Assembly (NCBI GenBank): GCA_963788115.1
Contig: CAWBFD010000002.1
Location: forward strand, 496,001-560,000
Length of the DNA stretch: 64,000 nucleotides
Source of the DNA: CAWBFD01 sp963788115
GTDB taxonomy: Bacteria > Actinomycetota > Thermoleophilia > Solirubrobacterales > 70-9
Direction of reading: 5' to 3'
Positions 34,447 through 43,050 of the stretch are shown here, in pieces (position 1 is the stretch's first letter; every line of letters begins with the position of its first letter). Both the position numbers and the translations under genes were made by a program. The notes under the pieces are model-generated. The model saw nothing but the letters and a program-made list of their open reading frames with translations. It did not search any database and was not told the origin of the DNA.

Positions 34447-35532
34447 CTAGTCGTCCAGGCGGCGCTCCGCCTCGTCCGCGGCCTCGGCCAGCCGATCGAC
34501 GGTTCGGGCAAACTCCTCGAAGGTCTCATCGGCATTCCCGTACTGACCGGCCGCGTAACGGGCGTACACGCCCTGGAGGATGATCGCGAGCTTCCAGCAG
34601 CCGAGCGCGACGTAGAAGTCGAGCTGCGAGAGGTCCCGTCCGGATCGCTCGGCGTAGCGGTCGCGGATCTCGTCTCGGGTCGGGAAGCCGGGCGCCGTGG
34701 TCGGGGCGTCGAACAGGGGCATCAGCTGATCCCCCTCCTCGGACCAGTAGACCATCAGCATGCCGACGTCGGCGAGCGGATCGCCGAGGGTGGCGAGCTC
34801 CCAGTCGACCACCGCCGCGATCTCGCCGGCGCCGGTGAGGATCAGGTTGTCGAGGCGGTAATCGCCATGGACGATCGTCGCCCGTCCCTGCTCCGGGATG
34901 CGGGCCTCCAGGCGACGGTGGACGTCCTCCACCAGCGGGAGCTCGCGGGTCTTCGACTTCTCCCACTGACCGCTCCAGCGATGGAGCTGGCGGGCGACGT
35001 AGTCCTGCTTGCGGCCGAGGTCCCCGAGGCCCGCAGCGTCCGGATCGACCCCGTGGATCGCGACCAGAGTGTCCACCAGGCGGCGTCCGATCACGCCCCG
35101 TTCGGCCTCGTCGAAGGCCCGCTCCGCCTCACCGCGGGTACGAAGGACCGGCCCGACGACGAAATCCATCACGTAGAAGGGGGCGCCGTTCACCGATTCG
35201 TCCTCGCAGATGCCGACCACGGGCGGCACCGGGACCGCGGTGCCCTGGAGCGCGGAGATGATCCGATGCTCGCGCCCCATGTCGTGGGCCGAGGCGAGAC
35301 GCTTTCCCAGCGGGGGGCGTCGCAAGGCCCAGCGTCCTCCGGCGGAGTCGGCGACCCCGTACGTGAGGTTGGAGCGGCCGCCCGAGATCCGCTCGAAGGC
35401 CAGCGGGAGGCCCGCCCCGGGAACGTTCTCGGCAAACCACCCCTCGACCCCGGCGCGGTCGATGCCCTCTGGCGCGCCGAGCTCGGACGCCTGCTGGTCG
35501 GCCGACCCCCGGCCGCTAGCCTGCCCCGTCAT
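34447..35532 (-). CDS. APH-family phosphotransferase (ACAD10/11 kinase-domain-like)
   Basis: The 361-residue protein starts at ATG 35532. The fold is aminoglycoside-phosphotransferase-like: ISGGRSNLTYGVADSAGGRW (nucleotide-binding strands), WALRRPPLG with the ATP-contacting residue, catalytic IVHGDYRLDNLIL (HGD...N, Brenner motif) and metal-binding VVDWELATLGDPLADVG. The LRRPP and DWELATLGDPL forms are diagnostic of the group fused to acyl-CoA dehydrogenases in ACAD10/11 and of the LvaA kinase of levulinate catabolism, not of drug-resistance enzymes. It converges with the dehydrogenase (7 nt apart) and diverges from the HAD gene (13 nt apart). Confidence 0.85.
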   Translation of the reverse strand: MTGQASGRGSADQQASELGAPEGIDRAGVEGWFAENVPGAGLPLAFERISGGRSNLTYGVADSAGGRWALRRPPLGKRLASAHDMGREHRIISALQGTAVPVPPVVGICEDESVNGAPFYVMDFVVGPVLRTRGEAERAFDEAERGVIGRRLVDTLVAIHGVDPDAAGLGDLGRKQDYVARQLHRWSGQWEKSKTRELPLVEDVHRRLEARIPEQGRATIVHGDYRLDNLILTGAGEIAAVVDWELATLGDPLADVGMLMVYWSEEGDQLMPLFDAPTTAPGFPTRDEIRDRYAERSGRDLSQLDFYVALGCWKLAIILQGVYARYAAGQYGNADETFEEFARTVDRLAEAADEAERRLDD

Positions 35533-35545
35533 AGTGCGGAAGGAT

Positions 35546-36151
35546 ATGGCCCTGTTCGTCGACTTCGGAGGCGTCCTCACCACCTCGGTCTGGGACAGCT
35601 TCGACGCCTTCTGTCGCGAGCACGGGCTCGAGCAGGGCGCCGTCAAGGCGCTGTTCCGCGATGACCCGGCGGCGCTCGCGGACCTGCGCGAGCTCGAGAC
35701 GGGACGAATCGCGGAAGCCGAGTTCGAGCGGCGCTTCGCCGAACGGCTCGGCCTCGAGGAGGCGATCGATCTGATCGACAGCATGTTCCGGGGGATGCTG
35801 CCCGAGCCGATCATGGTCGAGGCGGTCAGGGCCGCTCGGCGGGCGGGCGTGCGCACCGGCCTGATCTCGAACTCTTGGAGCACCGACCACTACGACCGCG
35901 AGCTGCTCGCGGAGCTGTTCGACGACACCGTGATCTCCGGCGAAGTCGGCGTGTACAAGCCGGAGCCGGAGATCTACCTGCTCGCGTGCGAGCGGTTGAG
36001 CGTCAAGCCCTCCGCGTGCGTCTTCGTCGACGACCTGAGGGAGAATTGCGACGCGGCCGAGGCCGTCGGGATGATGGCGATCCTCCACCGGGACCCGGAG
36101 CGAACGGTGGCCGAGATCGAGCGACTGCTGGGCATGGGCAATGGGCACTGA
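35546..36151 (+). CDS. HAD-superfamily phosphatase (ACAD10 HAD-domain-like)
   Basis: The 201-residue protein starts at ATG 35546 with GGAAGG upstream. HAD motifs: ALFVDFGGVLT (motif I; the first Asp is D6 and the second position is Gly-Gly rather than DxD), GLISNSWST (II), GVYKPEPEIY with Lys (III) and FVDDLRENCDAA (IV). The DFGGVLT form is shared by the sEH-N/ACAD10 type of HAD proteins. It overlaps the following beta-propeller gene by 11 nt. Context suggests dephosphorylation in the same pathway as the adjacent kinase and dehydrogenase. Confidence 0.83.
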   Translation: MALFVDFGGVLTTSVWDSFDAFCREHGLEQGAVKALFRDDPAALADLRELETGRIAEAEFERRFAERLGLEEAIDLIDSMFRGMLPEPIMVEAVRAARRAGVRTGLISNSWSTDHYDRELLAELFDDTVISGEVGVYKPEPEIYLLACERLSVKPSACVFVDDLRENCDAAEAVGMMAILHRDPERTVAEIERLLGMGNGH

Positions 36152-37046
36152 GATTCTGGTCGGAACGGATGACGGGCTGCACGCCGTCGCCGGCGACGCT
36201 CCGGCCGAGCTGGGCGGGCGCCGCGTCGTCCACCTCGCCCCCGCCGGCGACGAGCTGTGGGCGGTCGTGGCGCCCGATCTGGTCTTGCGGCGGGTGCCGG
36301 GCGCCGGCTGGAGCGAAGTCACTCGGGTGCCGGAGCGGGACGCGACGTGCGTGCTCCCGATCGACGACGGCGCCCTTGTCGGCACCTTCGACGCGCACCT
36401 CTACGCGATCCGAAACGGTGCCCCGGAGCGAGTCGACGCGTTCGAGAAAGTCGAGGGCCGCGAGCAGTGGTTCACGCCCTGGGGCGGGCCACCGTCGACC
36501 CGCTCACTGGCCGCGGGCGCGAGCGCGGCGACCTACGCCAACGTCCACGTCGGCGGAATCCCGAAGTCCAGCGACGGCGGGGAGTCCTGGACCCCGACGG
36601 TCGACATCCGGTCGGATGTTCACGAGGTCCGCGTACACCCGCAGCGACCCGACGTGGTGCTCGCGGCCGCCGCGGTCGGGCTCGGCACGAGCGAGGACGC
36701 CGGGACGACCTGGCGCTTTGCGACCGAGGGCCTGGCAGGGACCTACGCAAGGGCGGTCGCGGCGGCCGGCGAGGTGGTCTTCCTGACGGCCTCGGACGGC
36801 CCGCGCGGAGGTCACGCCGCGGTCTACCGCGGCCGGCTCGGGGACGCGATGCCGCTCGAGCGCTGCCGTGGGGGCCTGCCGGAGTGGTTCGATCGCAACA
36901 TCAACACGCACTGTCTCGATGCGGGCGGGGGCGTGGTCGCCTTCGGCACGGACGACGGCTCCGTGTACGCGTCCTCCGACGACGGCTCGAGCTGGGAGCT
37001 GGTCGCCGGCGACCTGCCCTCGGTGAATTGCCTGCTGGCCCGCTAG
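36141..37046 (+). CDS. BNR/VPS10-type beta-propeller protein
   Basis: The 301-residue protein has no signal peptide. It carries repeated Asp-box-like motifs (SSDGGESW, SEDAGTTW, SSDDGSSW) spaced by about 60-120 residues, typical of BNR-repeat propellers related to sialidases and sortilin. The catalytic residues of sialidases are not evident, so it is probably a binding or scaffolding protein. Its start lies within the last 11 nt of the HAD gene, suggesting translational coupling. Similar intracellular propellers are widespread in actinobacteria, with unknown role. Confidence 0.7.
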   Translation: MGTEILVGTDDGLHAVAGDAPAELGGRRVVHLAPAGDELWAVVAPDLVLRRVPGAGWSEVTRVPERDATCVLPIDDGALVGTFDAHLYAIRNGAPERVDAFEKVEGREQWFTPWGGPPSTRSLAAGASAATYANVHVGGIPKSSDGGESWTPTVDIRSDVHEVRVHPQRPDVVLAAAAVGLGTSEDAGTTWRFATEGLAGTYARAVAAAGEVVFLTASDGPRGGHAAVYRGRLGDAMPLERCRGGLPEWFDRNINTHCLDAGGGVVAFGTDDGSVYASSDDGSSWELVAGDLPSVNCLLAR

Positions 37047-37080
37047 TGCAGGTGCGGACACGTGTACTCGGCGCTCGAGC

Positions 37081-38631
37081 TCACCCGGGACAGCTCTCGC
37101 CATCCCCGAACAGCCCGCTCGCGCTGAACTTCGCCTCCACCCGCACCGTTCCGAGCGAGTCCGCGTCGACGAGCGTCCAGTCACCTGGGGCGGCGGTGAC
37201 GCACGCCTGGCCGGCGACCACTCGCCAGTACGGGGTCCAGCCCACGCGCACAGGGTGGGGTCCCAGTGAGGTGACGCGCAGCTCGAACCAGTCCTCGCCC
37301 ATCCTCGTGAGCTCGGCCCCCGAGCTCCCGGCGAGCGGGAACGGGCGGCGCACGGCGTACAACTGCCAGTTCTCGTTCGACCAGATCTCGCGCAGGTAGG
37401 GCAGCCCCCGACCGATCAGCTCGGCCTCGTCCTGGGCCAGGTAGTCGAGCTCGGCATCGGGGACGGCGACGAAGGAGACCGCCCGCTGGTCGAGCCAGCG
37501 GTGATATGAGGCCGGAGTCAGCTCGTCGTCCTGGAACAGGTCGAAGTCCTCTGACTCCGACTGGCGCAGCCAGCCGCGGGCGAGCGGGAATCGTTCGGCG
37601 ACGTAAACGGACTCCCAGCGGTTCCGGGTCGGCAGCGAGTGCACGCGCACGGGCTCGTCGCCGGCCGCCCGCTCGAGCTCCGCGACCATGGGCGCGTAGA
37701 AGGAAGCCTCGACCGAGGGGTCGCCGACCGCATCCTGCAGGTCGACCACCGGAGCCACCAGCTGCCAGTAGACCAACGGCACCGCCGCCACCGCCAGCGC
37801 AGCCGGCCGCCGCCCGGCCATCGCCAGCGCCAGTACCGGCCCGGCGAACAGGGCCCCGAGCCTGGTCGCGTTCCCACCCAGGGGGTTCGGGACCACGAAC
37901 AGGGCCACCAGCAGGGCGGCGTAGAGCCACGTCCCCGCGCGAAGCTGACGCTCGGCCTGCGGCACCAGCGCCAGCATGAGGCCCAACCCCACGATCACCA
38001 GAACAAGGACGGACGGGACGAAGGGCTCCTGGCCTTCGATCGGGAAGACCAGCGCGGTCAGGCCGATCACACCGATCGCGGGCAGAACGATCGAGGCGCC
38101 GCCACGGCGGTCGCCGGTGAGCGCGACGGCAGCCCCGGCGAGCGCCAGGAACAGGCCGGCGACGGGGCTCGCAACCGTCGTCAGCGCGGCCAGCGCCCCC
38201 GCCCAGCCCCGGCGACCCCGCTGGAGGGCCAAGAGCGACCCGAGGCCGATGGCGACGCCGAGCACGAAGGTGAGGCGACCGGTGAACAGCGTCGCCCCGA
38301 TGCCGACCCCGAACCAGAGCGACCCAAGCCACGCGCGCTGACCGAACTGGCGGCTCGCGATCAACGCGAACAGGCCAGCCGCCACCACCACCGCCAGCGC
38401 CCCGACCACGCGCGGGCCGAGGGCCGCGCCGAGCGGCGGGAACAGGAGGCTGTAGCCGGGGACGTGGAAGCCCGAATACCAGTCGTTCGACCAGACCACG
38501 AACCCGTGCTCCGCGAACAGATCCGCACGGAACGTCTGCGCCGCGAGATCGGCGCTTGGCGGCTGCCAGCCGAGGTAGACACCCGCCAATGCCGCCGCGC
38601 TGAGTATCGAAACCGCGATCGTGGCCGGCAT
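37081..38631 (-). CDS. Polytopic membrane protein, GT-C-like, unknown function
   Basis: The 516-residue protein has an N-terminal membrane half with about ten hydrophobic segments (residues 1-290) and a C-terminal soluble domain of about 220 residues. The first loop after TM1 contains acidic/aromatic residues (FVVWSNDWYSGFHVPGYSLLFPP), resembling the periplasmic first loop of GT-C glycosyltransferases. The soluble part has no motif I can name. It is divergent from the LPG-synthase-TM protein gene at 38646, only 14 nt apart. Envelope polysaccharide or lipid work is likely but unproven. Confidence 0.65.
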   Translation of the reverse strand: MPATIAVSILSAAALAGVYLGWQPPSADLAAQTFRADLFAEHGFVVWSNDWYSGFHVPGYSLLFPPLGAALGPRVVGALAVVVAAGLFALIASRQFGQRAWLGSLWFGVGIGATLFTGRLTFVLGVAIGLGSLLALQRGRRGWAGALAALTTVASPVAGLFLALAGAAVALTGDRRGGASIVLPAIGVIGLTALVFPIEGQEPFVPSVLVLVIVGLGLMLALVPQAERQLRAGTWLYAALLVALFVVPNPLGGNATRLGALFAGPVLALAMAGRRPAALAVAAVPLVYWQLVAPVVDLQDAVGDPSVEASFYAPMVAELERAAGDEPVRVHSLPTRNRWESVYVAERFPLARGWLRQSESEDFDLFQDDELTPASYHRWLDQRAVSFVAVPDAELDYLAQDEAELIGRGLPYLREIWSNENWQLYAVRRPFPLAGSSGAELTRMGEDWFELRVTSLGPHPVRVGWTPYWRVVAGQACVTAAPGDWTLVDADSLGTVRVEAKFSASGLFGDGESCPG

Positions 38632-38645
38632 CAGCCATCTAGCTT

Positions 38646-39650
38646 ATGTGCATGGCCGGCTCCGCAGCGATCGACCTGGGGCGCCAGATCGACCGTTTCT
38701 GGAGCGCGCTGGAGCGGTTCGCCGACAGCCTCTCCTCGTTCGACTGGAAGTACATGGTGGCCGCCCTGGCGCTGTCGCTGGTGCTGAACGTCTGCCGCGG
38801 CCACGCCTGGGCGAACGCCCTGCGGGCCGCGTATGCGCCCGAGCGGGTCCCGGAGGTCCCGGTCGTCGCGTCGTTCCTGATCGGTACCGGCTTCAACGGC
38901 ATCCTTCCGGCCCGCGGGGGCGACGCGATCAAGATCGTGCTCGCGAAGCAGGTGGTGCGGGACTCCTCCTACCCCGCGATCATCTCCTCGTTCGCGGTGC
39001 TGGCGCCGTTCGACACCACGATCGGGATCATCGTCCTCCTCTACGCCATCACCCAGGGACTGCTGCCGGAGGCGCCGCGCCTTCCCGACCTTCCAGCCTT
39101 CGACATCGCGTTCTGGGCGGCGAACCCAGGCGCGCTGCTGTTGACGCTGACGGCGCTCGGGATCGGGGCGATCGTGCTGTTCGCGGTGATCGCGCGGCGG
39201 GCCGAGGCGGTCTGGCGCCATCTCGTCCAGGGGGTGGCGATCTTCCGCAATCCGCCGCGCTACCTGCGCGAGGTGGCCGCCTGGCAGCTCGTCGGATGGC
39301 TTTGCCGGTTCGCCTCCTTCTGGCTCTTCCTCGACGCGTTCAACATCGGCGGCTCGTTCGAGAACGTGCTGTTGGTGATGAGCGTGCAGTCGATCTCCGG
39401 GGCCCTGCCGTTCACGCCCGGGGGCGTGGGGGCCCAGCAGGCGCTGTTGGCAGCCACGCTGGCCGGGCCCTCGTACGCGGCCGTGATCGCCTACTCCGTG
39501 GGCCAGCAGGCCGCGGTGACCGCGTGGTCGGTGGCGATCGCCTTCGTCTGCCTCGTGATCGTGTTCCGGACCGGCGATTTCCGCGGCCTGATCCGCGAGG
39601 GTCAGGCCGCCAGGGAGGCCGGCACTAGCCGCGCGCGTACTCGAGCCTGA
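38646..39650 (+). CDS. Lysylphosphatidylglycerol-synthase-TM (UPF0104) family membrane protein
   Basis: The protein has about 334 residues with some eight membrane segments. Family features are FLIGTGFNGILPARGGDAIKIVLA (the RGGDA/ R-x-G-E-like loop) and GALPFTPGGVGAQQALLAATL (P-x-P-G-G-x-G-x-x-E/Q). Members include the MprF transmembrane flippase part and stand-alone lipid or polyprenyl-lipid flippase candidates. No lysyl-transferase domain is attached. An internal ATG (residue 3) could also be the start. Its 3' end overlaps the convergent helicase gene by 26 nt. Confidence 0.8.
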   Translation: MCMAGSAAIDLGRQIDRFWSALERFADSLSSFDWKYMVAALALSLVLNVCRGHAWANALRAAYAPERVPEVPVVASFLIGTGFNGILPARGGDAIKIVLAKQVVRDSSYPAIISSFAVLAPFDTTIGIIVLLYAITQGLLPEAPRLPDLPAFDIAFWAANPGALLLTLTALGIGAIVLFAVIARRAEAVWRHLVQGVAIFRNPPRYLREVAAWQLVGWLCRFASFWLFLDAFNIGGSFENVLLVMSVQSISGALPFTPGGVGAQQALLAATLAGPSYAAVIAYSVGQQAAVTAWSVAIAFVCLVIVFRTGDFRGLIREGQAAREAGTSRARTRA

Positions 39651-41055
39651 TCTGGCGGCCCTTGAGCTTGGTTCCGTCGAGGCGCTCGAGCGCCTGCTCG
39701 GCGTGCCCGGCATCCAGCTCGACGAAACTGAACCGCTCGAGCACCCGGATCGCGCCGATCGCGTCGGAGGGTACGACCGCGCCCTCGACCAGGGCCCAGC
39801 GGATGTCTTCCTCGCCGATCCCGCTGCGCTCGCCGCGGTTCAGGAACAGCTTCACCGGCGCCGCCTCCGCCACCGCCTCGGAGCCCGCGTGCTCGCGCCT
39901 GCGTGGCGGCGGCGCGTGCTCGATGCGCTCCTCCGGCGGCTCCCACTCGCCGATCGTCACCTTCGCCTCACGCTCGATCCGCGGGATCTCATCGCGCTGC
40001 TGGGTGGTGACGAAGGTGATCGCGCGGCCCGTACGACCGACGCGGCCGGTGCGCCCGATCCGGTGCACGTACCCGTCGGTCGTGCGGGGGACGTCGTAGT
40101 TGACAACGTGGGTGACGTGCTCGATGTCCAGCCCGCGCGCGGCGACGTCCGTCGCCACCAGCAGCGGGAGCTTGTGCTCCTTGAACGAGATCATCACACC
40201 GTCGCGCTGGCCCTGGGTCATGTCGCCGTGCAGCGCCTTGACCCGAAGGCCGCGGCCACGCAGGGCCTCGTCGAGCTTGGCCGCGCCGACCTTCGTCCGG
40301 CAGAAGATGATCGCCTGCTCGGGCTCCTCGGCCTCGAGCACCTCCACCAGCCGCTCGGTCTTGCGTCGCGCGGGCACCTCCACGAACGCCTGCTCGATCG
40401 CGTCGACGGTGAGCTGCTTCGGCGTCACCTTGATCGTCACCGGGTCGTACATGTAGTTCTCGGCGAGCCGGACGACCGGCGGCGGCATGGTCGCGGAGAA
40501 CAGCGAGGTCTGACGGCCACTGGGGCAGAGGCGCAGGATCCGCTCGACGTCCTCGATGAACCCGAGGTCGAGCATCTCGTCCGCCTCGTCCAGGACCACG
40601 TAGCGAGCCGCCGTCAACACCAGCGAGCCCCGGCTCGCCAGGTCGATGGTCCGCCCCACCGTGGCCACGACGACCTGGGCACCGGCCCGCAGGCGCGCCT
40701 GCTGGGTGGCCACCGCCTGGCCCCCGAAGACGGCGACCACCTCGACCGGGAGGTGCTCGGCATACGCCCGCAGCGCCTGCGTCACCTGGATGCACAGCTC
40801 CCGGGTCGGCGTAAGCACGATCGCCTGCGTCTCCTGCGACTCCGGGTCGAGGTACTGGAGCAGCGGCAGCCCGAACGCGGCCGTCTTTCCGGTCCCGGTC
40901 TGGGCCTGGCCGATCACGTCCTGCCCCGAGAGGAGCTCCGGGATCGCCTGATCCTGGATCGGGGTCGGGTCCTCGTAGCCGAGCTCGTCGAGGGCCATCA
41001 GGAGCTCCTCCTTGAGCCCCAGGTCGCGGAAGCGCCTCACAGCGACCGCGCTCAT
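39625..41055 (-). CDS. DEAD-box ATP-dependent RNA helicase
   Basis: The 476-residue protein has the full motif set: Q motif region FRDLGLKEELLMALDELGY, motif I AQTGTGKT, Ia PTRELCIQ, II DEAD in VVLDEADEML, III SAT, V ATDVAARGLD and VI HRIGRTGRVG. After about residue 395 a DbpA/CsdA-type RNA-binding domain (KLFLNRGERSGIGEEDIRWAL) follows. This makes it a DeaD/CsdA-like helicase acting in ribosome assembly, mRNA decay and cold response. Its stop overlaps the preceding flippase gene. Its ATG overlaps the quinone oxidoreductase stop by 4 nt (ATGA), so the two minus-strand genes are coupled. Confidence 0.95.
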   Translation of the reverse strand: MSAVAVRRFRDLGLKEELLMALDELGYEDPTPIQDQAIPELLSGQDVIGQAQTGTGKTAAFGLPLLQYLDPESQETQAIVLTPTRELCIQVTQALRAYAEHLPVEVVAVFGGQAVATQQARLRAGAQVVVATVGRTIDLASRGSLVLTAARYVVLDEADEMLDLGFIEDVERILRLCPSGRQTSLFSATMPPPVVRLAENYMYDPVTIKVTPKQLTVDAIEQAFVEVPARRKTERLVEVLEAEEPEQAIIFCRTKVGAAKLDEALRGRGLRVKALHGDMTQGQRDGVMISFKEHKLPLLVATDVAARGLDIEHVTHVVNYDVPRTTDGYVHRIGRTGRVGRTGRAITFVTTQQRDEIPRIEREAKVTIGEWEPPEERIEHAPPPRRREHAGSEAVAEAAPVKLFLNRGERSGIGEEDIRWALVEGAVVPSDAIGAIRVLERFSFVELDAGHAEQALERLDGTKLKGRQIRLEYARG

Positions 41056-41999
41056 ATCCCTGGATCCAGGAGCAGCTTGCCGGACGTCCGCCGGGCGGCG
41101 ATCTCCTCATGCGCTCGACGGGCGTCGGCGAGCGGATAGGTCCCGCCGATGACAACCTCGAGCTCGCCCGCAGCGACCGCCGCGTAGAGCTCGGCGATCA
41201 TCGACGCGAGGAGGTTGCGCCGGGGCAGCAGGTGCACCACCCAGAAGCCGATCACCGCGCGGCTGTTTCGCATCAGGTGGCCCGTCGAAACGCGGTTCTG
41301 CTCCCGTGAGGCGATCCCGAACGTCACCAGGCGCCCGAATGGGGCCAGCGACCGCAGGCAGGCCTCGAAGGTCTCGCCTCCGCTCATCTCGAGCACGACG
41401 TCAACCGGCTGGCCGCCGTTCGCTTCGAGGATCGCGGAGCGCAGATCGTCGGAGCGCGAGTCGACCGCGACGTCCGCGCCGAGCCGTAGGGCGAGCTCCC
41501 GCTTCTCCTCGCTGGAGGCCATGGCGATCACGCGACCACCGGCGCGTTTGGCGAGCTGCACCGCGATGCTCCCCGTGCCCCCCGCGGCCGCCTGGACGAC
41601 GATCGACTCGCCCCGCTGGAGCCGCGCGCTGAAATGGACCAGGGCATGGGCGGTCAGGCCCTGCAGGAGCAGCCCGGCCGCCTGATCGTCGGTGACCGCG
41701 TCGGGCACCGGGATGAGCCAGCGCTCGTCGATCGCGACGCGCTCCGCGTAGCCGCCGTGGGGAAGCATCGCGGCGACCCGCCGTCCGTCCGTAGTGCGGC
41801 CCGCGACCTCGCCGCCCGGGACCAGCGGGAGCCGCTGCTCGGCCAGATAGTCGTTGCGGGTGACATGTGTATCGGCGAAGTTCACCCCCGCCCGTGCAAC
41901 CTCGACCACGACCTCCCCATCTCCCGGCTCGGGGTCGGGAACCTCCACCAGCTCCATCACCTCCGGTCCGCCGAACTCGTTGATCTGGATCGCTCTCAC
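41052..41999 (-). CDS. NADPH:quinone oxidoreductase (zinc-free MDR family)
   Basis: The 315-residue protein starts at ATG 41999. It has the N-terminal GroES-like domain (IQINEFGGPEVMELVEVPDPEPGDGEVVVEVARAGVNFADTH) and a Rossmann domain with AAAGGTGSIAVQLAKRAG. Cysteine ligands for structural or catalytic zinc are missing, as in QOR/crystallin-zeta enzymes, which reduce quinones or enones with NADPH. It shares a 4-nt overlap with the DEAD-box helicase downstream, an unusual pairing with no obvious functional link. Confidence 0.88.
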   Translation of the reverse strand: MRAIQINEFGGPEVMELVEVPDPEPGDGEVVVEVARAGVNFADTHVTRNDYLAEQRLPLVPGGEVAGRTTDGRRVAAMLPHGGYAERVAIDERWLIPVPDAVTDDQAAGLLLQGLTAHALVHFSARLQRGESIVVQAAAGGTGSIAVQLAKRAGGRVIAMASSEEKRELALRLGADVAVDSRSDDLRSAILEANGGQPVDVVLEMSGGETFEACLRSLAPFGRLVTFGIASREQNRVSTGHLMRNSRAVIGFWVVHLLPRRNLLASMIAELYAAVAAGELEVVIGGTYPLADARRAHEEIAARRTSGKLLLDPGI

Positions 42000-42085
42000 G
42001 TCAGCTCCTCTGTGATCGCGCTCGGCCCTGAGCAGCCCCTCCCCCGCCTCGCGCTCACGCGGCAGTCTGGCAGGATGCCCCGGCC

Positions 42086-43000
42086 ATGTCGGTAACCGTG
42101 GTCGGCTCGATCGCCTTCGACGCAGTCCGCACGCCGTTTGGCGAGCGCGACCGGATGCTCGGTGGCTCCGCCGTTCACTTCGCGCTCGCCGCCCGGTTCT
42201 TCACCGACGTGCACGTGGTCGGGCCGGTCGGAGACGACTTCGAGGAGGAGCACCTCGAGGTGCTCCGCTCCCGCGGCATCGAGACCGCGGACATCGAGCG
42301 CGTCGACCGCGGCCGGACCTTTTTCTGGGCGGGCCACTACGGACACGATCTCAACATCGCCCACACCGACGACACGCAACTGGGCGTGTTCGCCGAATTC
42401 GAGCCGAAGCTGTCTGATGCCTCACGCAGGGCGGACGTCCTGTTCCTGGCGAACATCCAGCCCGAGCTCCAGCGCCAGGTTCGCGCCCAGTGCGAGGCGG
42501 CGAAGCTGGCGGCGCTCGATTCGATGAACCTCTGGATCGACACGGCGCGGGACTCGTTGGTGGCGGCGATCGGTGAGGTCGACTGCCTGATGCTGAACGA
42601 CGCCGAGATCCGGATGCTGACCGGGGAGGCCAATCTGTCCAGGGGCGCCCGCGGGCTCATGGAGCTGGGCCCAACCGTGATCGTCGCCAAGCGCGGCGAG
42701 TACGGCGCCGCCCTGTTCACGGGGGAAGCCTCCTTCGCCCTGCCGGGATTCCTGCTCGAGGACGTGGTCGACCCGACCGGCGCGGGTGACAGCTTCGCCG
42801 GCGGGTTCCTCGGCTACCTCGACTCGGTCGAGGCCGAGCGGCCGGATCCGTCGGCGCTTCGCCGCGCGACGGCCTACGGGACCGTGCTCGCCAGCTTCAA
42901 CGTGGAGGAGTTCGGAATCGAGCGGGTCGCGAGGCTCGACCGCGACGAGATCGACGAGCGCTACGGGCAGCTGCAGGAGATGACTCGCTTCGAGGGCTGA
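42086..43000 (+). CDS. PfkB-family carbohydrate/nucleoside kinase
   Basis: The 304-residue protein has the N-terminal MLGGSAVHFALAARFF (PfkB signature 1 region) and the C-terminal DPTGAGDSFAGGFLG (signature 2 with catalytic Asp in GAGD). GMYxx-type sugar-specific residues are not decisive; YGHDLNIAHTDDTQLGVFAEFEP is shared with a ribokinase-like subgroup of unknown substrate common in actinobacteria. It phosphorylates a sugar, sugar phosphate or nucleoside with ATP. It sits directly upstream of citrate synthase but with its own spacing of about 50 nt. Confidence 0.85.
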   Translation: MSVTVVGSIAFDAVRTPFGERDRMLGGSAVHFALAARFFTDVHVVGPVGDDFEEEHLEVLRSRGIETADIERVDRGRTFFWAGHYGHDLNIAHTDDTQLGVFAEFEPKLSDASRRADVLFLANIQPELQRQVRAQCEAAKLAALDSMNLWIDTARDSLVAAIGEVDCLMLNDAEIRMLTGEANLSRGARGLMELGPTVIVAKRGEYGAALFTGEASFALPGFLLEDVVDPTGAGDSFAGGFLGYLDSVEAERPDPSALRRATAYGTVLASFNVEEFGIERVARLDRDEIDERYGQLQEMTRFEG

Positions 43001-43050
43001 CGCCCGCCCGTGCGAAAATGGGAAGGAACCCTGATCTGAAAAGGAGTGCC

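Noticed and set aside
34447..35532. Aminoglycoside resistance kinase
   Set aside because: Motif forms (LRRPP, DWELATLGDPL) and the neighbouring acyl-CoA dehydrogenase point to the ACAD10/11-type kinase group.
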